From the NCBI GenBank assembly GCA_015499995.1, contig JADNRV010000247.1:1-64000 (forward strand): DNA of 64,000 nucleotides, read 5' to 3'. A program made the translations under genes and the position numbers. Position 1 is the stretch's first letter; every line of letters starts with the position of its first letter. Shown piece by piece: positions 56,958-64,000 of the stretch. The notes beneath the pieces were generated by a model. It was not told the DNA's origin, did no database searches, and was given only the letters and a program-made list of their open reading frames with translations. The DNA is from Flammula alnicola (lineage: Eukaryota; Basidiomycota; Agaricomycetes; Agaricales; Strophariaceae).

Positions 56958-57373
56958 GATGCTTTATTCAAGGAGGTTCTTAGTGAAGCATAGATGGATC
57001 GTGACTTAATAGCCGAATAAGATTGAGGTTGAAATAGTCACAATAGCAACTCTCTTGATCGTTCTAACCTGGAGACCATCCTGAAACTTTAGAATTAATA
57101 CAAGGGCAAGAATCTGTTTCGTTTTCCAACCGCCTCAGTGCACGACATCGGGATGGGACACTCAAAAATGGTAAGTTAACGGCAAGGGAAAAAATGGCCG
57201 GGCGCCGCGTTCCAACGGAGCGCTCAGATGCTGCAGAACGGGCATTGAAGGCCACAGCCTGGCCCACAGGCTCCTAGTGTATGAAAGTGTGATAGTGATA
57301 AAGCGAGAGGGAGAAATTATAATCAGTGGGTAGGGCAATATGGGATGGATAAGGATGGATAGAGGGCTGAACT

Positions 57374-58238
57374 AAGGGGCGCGGTGGTGTAGTGATACCA
57401 TCGCTCGTGCTTTGCTGACGGCAAGGCCTAGGGTTCGAACCTGCCCCGAAACCCTTCCAGACACATTTTAGACACTGGGAGATTCTATCACTGTTATTAC
57501 TTAAGCCGGAATCAATGATGTCTCTGTTGGATTAAGGTCGAGTGGTGGGTCCGGTGACATTAGCTGGATCTAGCGGCGTGTGAATAAGTAGCCTGACAGA
57601 CTGGGAGGGAAAACTGTACCGTTTGTACCAATCTGGCACCGCATGTGGGAACGGAGTTGGGAGGGGTTAACTCGACCGGATATATGCCGGTATATAAATT
57701 CAATTACCAAACGCGCTGTTCTTCCACGCCACTGACAAGACGTTCAAAATTCGATATACGAGCTCCGCCTCAAGAAGCCTTCGGAGTTTAAAACTTGTTC
57801 AAGATCTCCACCGTGCTCCTAGACTTTACACCTGGGACGGGGTCGGCAACGATCTGGCAACTGCCGAGGCTGGTAAACCAGTCCCCGGGTCCTGCTAGCC
57901 GGAAGGGTATTGGTATAGGGGGTCCACGTGGGGCACAAGGCCGAGGGTGGCAGCAAGAGGAGACGAATCGGAGAAACACGATCCCATCATAGATTAGACA
58001 GGAATCGCTTAAAGTAGTAACTGTTAATTACTCATATATAGCGCAGGAGTGCGCCCGGGGTAGATAGCTTCATTGGCCGACTCCTTATGCCAGACCGGCC
58101 GTAAGGTTCGGAAAGGGGGATTAAGTTGCCGCCTACATGGGTTGGGGTAGCTGGGGGTTGTCTATCTACATTAGGTACAGGCCGGCTGTGAGTAGTCTAC
58201 ATGGGGTTCGCCCCGAAAATGACTATAAACGGGATTCC

Positions 58239-58267
<29 letters not shown>
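57374..58267 (+). mobile_element. SINE-like retroelement: tRNA-related head, poly(A) tail, target duplication
   Basis: A perfect 13 bp direct repeat agagggctgaact flanks the element (57361-57373 and 58267-58279). The head (57376-57450) resembles a tRNA gene, with an A-box-like tggtgtagtgatacc and a B box ggttcgaacct (57432-57442), and ggggc near the start can pair with gcccc. The tail is a run of about 29 A (58239-58267). The body, about 790 bp, has no long reading frame. These are the marks of LINE-dependent retroposition. At nearly 900 bp it is long for a SINE. Confidence 0.88.
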
Positions 58268-58271
<4 letters not shown>

Positions 58272-58279
58272 GCTGAACT

Positions 58280-59174
58280 GAATGACTGGTGTCGATGTCA
58301 TTTCTTTGGCTGCGACGTTGATTTTCCAATTGCACCCGTGTGAATCGATTATATAACCCTGGCGCACACTCTTTCCTCTCTTCCGAGTCGCAGCACCAGT
58401 TCTCCCCCCTTCCTCATTCCCTTCTCAACTCCGTTCCCACCCGGTTTTGCACGCGTCCACTCCCACTTGCTAGTCACCAGACTCTTGACAGGTTTGCGCT
58501 GCGGCGCGCTTTTCACGTTATCTCTCGCCGTGGCACGAGCATTCCGCTCTTCTATCCATCCTAGGTCGTCGCTCTGCTCCCGCGTTTCAACCAACAGACA
58601 ATTATTAATGACTCTTTGCATCCATTTCCTTCCCATTATGGTGCACGCGCTGAATGAAGGACAATGTTGTTAATCAGGCAAACTTTGCCTGTCACAGGTG
58701 CCTTCCCTTCCCGTATGTCATCTGTTTATCCGTAGCTGATCCTTGATATAAAGAATAGATATTTGATGATACAAGACCTGGGTCGACATCCCCACTCGTT
58801 TGACCCCTCGCTGCAGCATTTGATCTTGAAAACGCTGTTGAAATCTTCGGGCTGTGTGCCAATTTTTGACTTGCCAGGGTATGGTCTGGCGGGAACAGAG
58901 TTCAACAGTACAGTGTAAGACGTGCCCTGCTAGAGTCCTTTCGAAGGTGTGCCTAGGCGACGACTATTCGTTTTTACATCTTACTGAGCTAAGATTGGTG
59001 TTGACAGGAAGATTGGTGTTGACAGGCGTGGGCAAGTCCATCACTGCCGCGTTGTTTTTCCACCTCATTCTTCGTCGCCTCATTGCTCTCCCTATCTATA
59101 CTAGACTATAGCGAGTGCACATATGTCCTGATACCCGACTCTATACTTGCTGTCTATATCCAACTACGAGCACG
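58280..59174. other. Upstream region of NACHT gene 4
   Basis: No gene. An 18 bp word, aagattggtgttgacagg, is tandemly duplicated at about 58991-59026. Confidence 0.45.
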
Positions 59175-61405
59175 ATGTCTAATACCAGGTCCCGCGTGAA
59201 GCCTTCAGTTCCGGCACAAAACTACATCCTTGGAGGTAATACACTCGCTATCGGGGGGTCAATCGCGCAACACAGTACTCATGTTAATATCGGGCATAGA
59301 GGTATGTCGTGATGCGAATAATTATCTTCTCAGTCACCAATGGAACTTAGGAGGATTCGATCGACTTCAAGAAGCAGTTGCCTCGGCCGCATTCCATAAT
59401 TCCGCACAGCGCATCGACCCACCGAAATGTCATCCAAATACGCGCCTCGCCGTCTTGCATAAGATCATGGAGTGGATTCAGAACAGCGAAAATCGCGACG
59501 CATGGATCATGTGGTTGAACGTGCTGCAGGGGCGGGGAAGTCGGCGATCGCCCAATCCATCGCTGAGCTTTGCATAAAATCAAAACTCTCGATAGCCAGC
59601 TTCTTTTTCTTTCGCACAGATCCCACTCGGAATTCTGTAGAACCACTCATAGCCACACTCGCCTATCAGCTGGCTCTTACTTTCCCAGATACTCAACATC
59701 TCATTTCCCGGGCTATCGATCGCGATCCTCTAGTGTTTGAAACGTCATTCGAGTCACAGCTATCATCCCTCATCATCGAACCTCTCCGCGAGATTCGAAG
59801 CCTCTCTGACGGTTCAAACAACGTCGCGCCTCCATTCCTGATCATAATCGACGGTCTCGATGAGTGCGATGGCCGCGAGGTGCAAATCAACATCATTTAC
59901 ACCATTGCAGACGCTCTGCGAGATAAAGATCTCCCCATCCTATTCCTCATCACAAGTCGTCCGGAGAAACAGATCACCATGGCGTTCAACTCAAGAAAGG
60001 TCCCAAACCTACTTGAGCGACTGCCACTAGACGACACATATCTTCCCGACAAAGATATTCGTCTCTTCCTTAATGACAAATTCGTGGAAATAAAAATGAG
60101 CCATCCGTTCAAGCATCTCATAGATCCCTCGTGGCCCACTGAGGACATCCTCAACGGCCTGGTCGAAAAATCCTCCGGCCAATTCATATATGCATCGGTA
60201 GTGATGAAATTCGTATCCTCGTCTCGCCGTCACCCTGTACAACGTCTAGAGGTCATCCAGGGAATACGCCCTCCCCGCCTCGATACCCCTTTCGCGCAGC
60301 TCGATGCGCTATATATCCATATATTCTCGTGTGTGGAGGACATTAACTCGACTATGCTTGTTCTCAGCTACGCGATTCTCGGGTCCTTCAAAACCATTCC
60401 CAGCATTGAGCTTTTTCTCAGTTTGGCGATAGGAGACATAGAGGTTGCTTTGGCTGACTTAACATCGATTGTGGTCATCGAGTCCAGCTCCATCAAATTT
60501 CTCCATGCATCCCTACCTGACTTTCTACTTGATCCTGCTCGATCTCAAAAGTATTATATCGATCCTCCAGATAGGTATGCTGATTTCGCTCACCGGTGGT
60601 TTGAACATGTAAAAACCGGCCAGTCAGCCGCCCTTTGGGGCCGTGGTGGTACGAGTCGATCATTTATGTCCCTCTGTTTTATTTTCTAATTCAAGATCTA
60701 TGCCTTTCACTGAACCGCTACTGGGTAACCATTGCTGCGTACTGCATTAGATGCCATTCACGAGCACCTGAAAGCTGCTGTTCCCACGAAAGAACTCCAC
60801 CAAGACCTCTTGCAGTTTTTGCCTCATCCTAAACACTTCGCGTACCTTGCGCAAGAGGATACGGTTCGAATTCTGTCAAAATTTCTGTCTTCAATCAAAA
60901 TACTAGTAAGTTCCCTCGATAAAAATGAGGGTTTGTTTAATCTGACAAAGCTGAATAGGATTTTCAGGACGAATATAGAGCGTACAATCAGCAGCTCGAA
61001 TTAATCACTCATATGGCCAAAGAACACTACCCGAAGCACTGCCATCTTTTGGGCGAAGACCACGACATCTCTAAAATCCTCATCAAAATCGAGTCCGAGC
61101 AGCGCGGTTACGAGGAGGGGGAGCGTGAGCAGCAGGAGGCATGCGAGCGTGAGGTCCGTGAGCAGGAGGCCCATGAGCAGCATGCACGCAAGCACGAGGT
61201 CTGTACGCAGAAAGCCCGAGAGCAGCACGCAAGCGAGGAGGAGGTGCGTGAGCAGCAAGTCCGAGAGAATCGATCCCAAGCGCTCGTGGCACAAGAACGC
61301 GACGCGAAAGAGGCCCGACCGCGGCCGACTTTCCAGAAGCGGCGATTATTTGCTAAGTGGTTTCCAAAGGGACTTAGGATGTACTTAACTGCACGAAAGA
61401 ACTAA
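59175..61405 (+). pseudogene. NACHT-domain NLR-like gene 4, frameshifted at the P-loop
   Basis: Exons 59175-59301, 59351-60648, 60751-60905 and 60968-61405 match the family, but one base is missing near 59520. The frame breaks between AWIMWL and the Walker A (AAGAGKS), so the protein splits at the nucleotide-binding loop. Everything else looks intact: FLIIIDGLDEC, TSRPEKQ, FLHASLPDFLLDPARSQ, then DAIHEHLKAAVPTKELHQDL. A long Glu/Gln/Arg/His-rich C-terminal coiled coil (about residues 490-560) is found only in this copy, and the family ending is FQKRRLFAKWFPKGLRMYL. The first exon diverges from copies 1-3 but keeps a Gly-rich GGNTLAIGGSIAQHS. If the missing base is a sequencing error, this is a functional gene of about 620 aa. 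Confidence 0.88.
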
Positions 61406-62799
61406 CTCCTTGATTCCGACATTGGATGGTTCGATTTTTTCATACTTGCGATCTATGGCTTTTGTGGGTTCGGTGTATGGTTGGAGATTAGAGTAATCAT
61501 AAAGTTATTCTCGTTTCACTATGTACCTCCTCTACCTAGTTTTCAGCTTGTTTCCTGCTCGAGAAGTTTTGGCCGTTATATGTTTTTCGAGACCTATTGC
61601 CTCTCTGTATTCATATCGGCTTCAGCTTTCAAATTGAATGCGCTGTTCGGGTGAATGAGATGGGTGAAGACAAGCATTGTGAGAGTGAGATCTGGCAGAG
61701 TGTTCGGTTAGATTCATAAATCAGTTGTCTTGTTCAACTAGGGGAAAAGACAGTACCAGAAATATTTTTTATGCGTAACATATTATCAAGACAATGTGTT
61801 CTACTTAGTTTCGGAGCAGTAGGACGCGTGTTGCAGTTTTCGTATGGGGTTTTCTGTGAATCGCGATGGCTTCAGCGATATTCCTCCTTTAGCCTTTCTC
61901 GTTATGTGTATGTGCGTCAATGGTCGTCCACAACTGGAATAAGCTCCTTGCATTTGCTACATGGTACCGGATGCTAGCTTCTCCTACGGAAGTGGACGAG
62001 CGAGACTGCGCCAAGGTGAGATGAAGAGTCGAACATAGAATTCTAAGTTGATGGGCAACCTGATACTGTTGATTCTTCCCTGAAGGCGCATCTGCCGTAG
62101 GTGTAGATGTGATATAACACGAAAGGATAATGGTGGAGGTACGGAGCCACCAGTCTGCTTCAGGATCAGATTAAAACGAACATCAAAGACACATGCGAGA
62201 ATGGAACGCACTTGTCAATCCGCAGCACCTTCTCAATCCAAGCCTACTCATTCACCACATTCTGCGCCAACTAGATGTATCCAGTTCTACAAGGTAACTT
62301 CGCGAGACACATCCGATGGACGGCATCATGGCGGTTGATTGTCAAGCGGAATGGAGGCCGGTGTCGATAATAAGTTGCGCCAGCGGGACATCAGTGTACT
62401 GGTATAGAATGCAAGAGGCATGAAAGAGGTTTCATGGATCCTTTGGCGGAAGAGAGGTGTTAGCAGGCAGTACGCATCGCTCGTGCGTACGGTGGACCTA
62501 TATTCTTGCGTAGAGAAGCCTCCGATGGCCGCCAGTCTGATATATGTAGAAAAATTGCTGTGGTGGTGTGCACCGGTGACCGTCGTTGACGATGAGGGAG
62601 ACTATGTAGTTGGACTGTAGCCGGTTGCCGAAAACAAATCGAAAGAACATTCTCACGCGTCACTGACCCGGCATCTCTTCATTGCCACATTGCTCACCGC
62701 GTGCGTTATCATGATCAGCGCTCTTGACTGCATGCAGTCACCTAGAGTACTCATTTAACCAACGGCATACCTTTCCTACTACCCACGCTGGCAGTATCA
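61406..62799. other. Intergenic region
   Basis: No supported gene. Short open frames on both strands have no family signal. Confidence 0.4.
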
Positions 62800-64000
62800 A
62801 TGGACGACCTCTCCATCGTAAGCTCTCCTTCACTTCCGCTCGATGTTCTCATCTCCATCCTCGACGCAGTGGCGCAAGACGCCGACAGTAACACTGCTAC
62901 TCTTGTACTGAGGAATTGCGCCCTAACCTGCCAGTCCCTCCTCCCGTTTTGTCGAAAACACCTTTTCGGCACCTTCGACATGCGCAAGACCCAAACTTGG
63001 ATGACAACTCACGATGTTATCCTCTTCCGATTCTACAACCTCCTCTCCACGAACCCGCACCTGGTACCATATGTGCGCACCGTCCATATCGCAGACGTTG
63101 GCCACCGGCTTTTCCTATGCGAACATCCCATGTTGCCGCCGCTGCTACGCCTTCTCACCTCGCTGGCGACGTTCGGGCTGACTATCGCCAAAAACCCTTC
63201 ATGGGATACCCTCCCAGAACCGCTCCGCAGGTCGGTAGAAGAGCTACTATTGCGTCCCAGGGTCTCATCTCTCTACCTTTCCGGTATCGAAGACATTCCC
63301 ATTTCGCTGCTCCACCGTTGCTACCACCTCAAATCTCTGCACATCCATGCCGCAAACGCCGTTCCTGATTGGGACGATTCAGAAGACGAATATGACACTG
63401 ACAGTGTTGATTTCGACTCGCTATTGTCGAGTTTATCAACTCGTCCTAAACTTACAGACTCAGAATCTTCGATTCCCATCATGCTTGATGAACTATTGTT
63501 GACCAATTCGGATGATGTTCTGCTGACGATACTCACAGAAACCGACGTCGAGAATCCTTCCCCTCTCTCGAATAGGTCTCACTTCGACTTTTCCCACCTT
63601 CAGAAACTCTCAATGAACGTCTCGCGCAACATCATAAGTGCAGTTTGGAGAATGATTCATCGTGCACGGGCATCCCTCAGAGACTTGACACTCCAACAAT
63701 CGTATATGTCGTCAACGCTGGATGCGTATTCATGCGATACATGTGCGTACATCTGTTTACCCGTTATTTTCTTCACGGGAAAGGAGCCCAAAACTCATTC
63801 TACGAAATCTTCGCATAGCCTTCCCCTCGGGGACAGCCTCACACCCAGGGCCACATCCCCTTCCCGAATACGTATCATTATTCACCCTCACTTGCCTTCA
63901 CCACCTCTCACTCGCTATTGTCATCCAGGACCACATGTGTCCCCCCCACCCACGGCTATTCTCGTCCTGGTGTTCCCTACTACGTACCGCGCCGCCTAGC
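62800..64000 (+). CDS. F-box-like protein, 3' end beyond the window
   Basis: Exon 1 (62800-63746) opens MDDLSIVSSPSLPLDVLISI and contains an F-box-like helix set at about residues 10-55 (LPLDVLISILDAV, then NCALTCQSLLPFCRKHLF). A Leu-rich stretch with weak repeat-like periodicity follows (LLRLLTSL, LYLSGIEDIPISLLHRCYHL, LHIHAAN) and an acidic patch WDDSEDEYDTD. A donor at 63747 (gtacat) and an acceptor at 63781-63783 keep the frame; exon 2 continues SPKLILRNLRIAFPSG to the window edge. Proteins of this type in Agaricomycetes form large families and would recruit targets to SCF ubiquitin ligases. The F-box is divergent, so this is probable rather than certain. Confidence 0.75.

Noticed and set aside
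57376..57450. A functional tRNA gene
   Set aside because: A and B boxes are present, but a clean cloverleaf with a convincing anticodon stem could not be drawn, and the sequence is the head of an element with poly(A) tail and target duplication.

Overview
The window looks like nuclear DNA of an Agaricomycete (mushroom-forming basidiomycete). Evidence: genes are cut by many short (about 50-80 bp) GT-AG introns; there are class I hydrophobins, small NACHT ATPases, a glyoxal-oxidase remnant, a fungal DUF3602-type gene and a Zn2Cys6-like protein; and small non-autonomous transposons are common. No rRNA gene, functional tRNA gene or CRISPR array was seen. Exon boundaries come from reading frames and splice signals only; every multi-exon model given as confident keeps its frame across all junctions. 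Layout: 0-8 kb holds a probable JmjC-like gene without a resolved 5' end, repeats, and a Zn2Cys6-like gene (minus). 8-25 kb is a gene-rich block: short-chain dehydrogenase copy 1 (plus), an RBR E3 ubiquitin ligase (minus), a DUF3602 GRGG-repeat gene (minus), an FHA/coiled-coil/tail-anchor STRIPAK-type gene (minus), and a second dehydrogenase copy. The two dehydrogenases sit in dispersed 1.6 kb repeats, and a decayed piece of the RBR gene lies beside copy 2. 25-36 kb: NACHT gene 1 (minus), an N-terminally truncated glyoxal oxidase (minus), a small secreted cysteine protein (minus) and dihydroxyacetone kinase (plus). 38-41 kb: a 14-exon MFS transporter. 41-61 kb is a dynamic accessory block: two paralogous hydrophobins whose N-terminal pentapeptide repeats differ (19 versus 9 units), three more NACHT genes (one cut apart, one frameshifted at the P-loop, one intact with a shifted tail), two TA-flanked MITE copies of one family, a hAT-like insertion and a long tRNA-derived SINE-like element. 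The window ends in an F-box-like gene that runs off the edge. The working theme of 41-61 kb is local expansion and decay: a hydrophobin plus flanking DNA was duplicated among NACHT genes, then copies were broken by insertions and frameshifts. Two insertions (a TA-MITE at 7.26 kb, a hAT-like element at 42.5 kb) have paralogous uninterrupted sites inside the window, which independently fixes their ends. The four NACHT proteins share one architecture (short N-terminal exon with a Gly/Thr/Gln/Asn motif, NACHT domain, short alpha-helical C-terminus, no WD40, TPR or ankyrin repeats), which suggests a fungal NLR-like sensor family; their function is not shown by the sequence.
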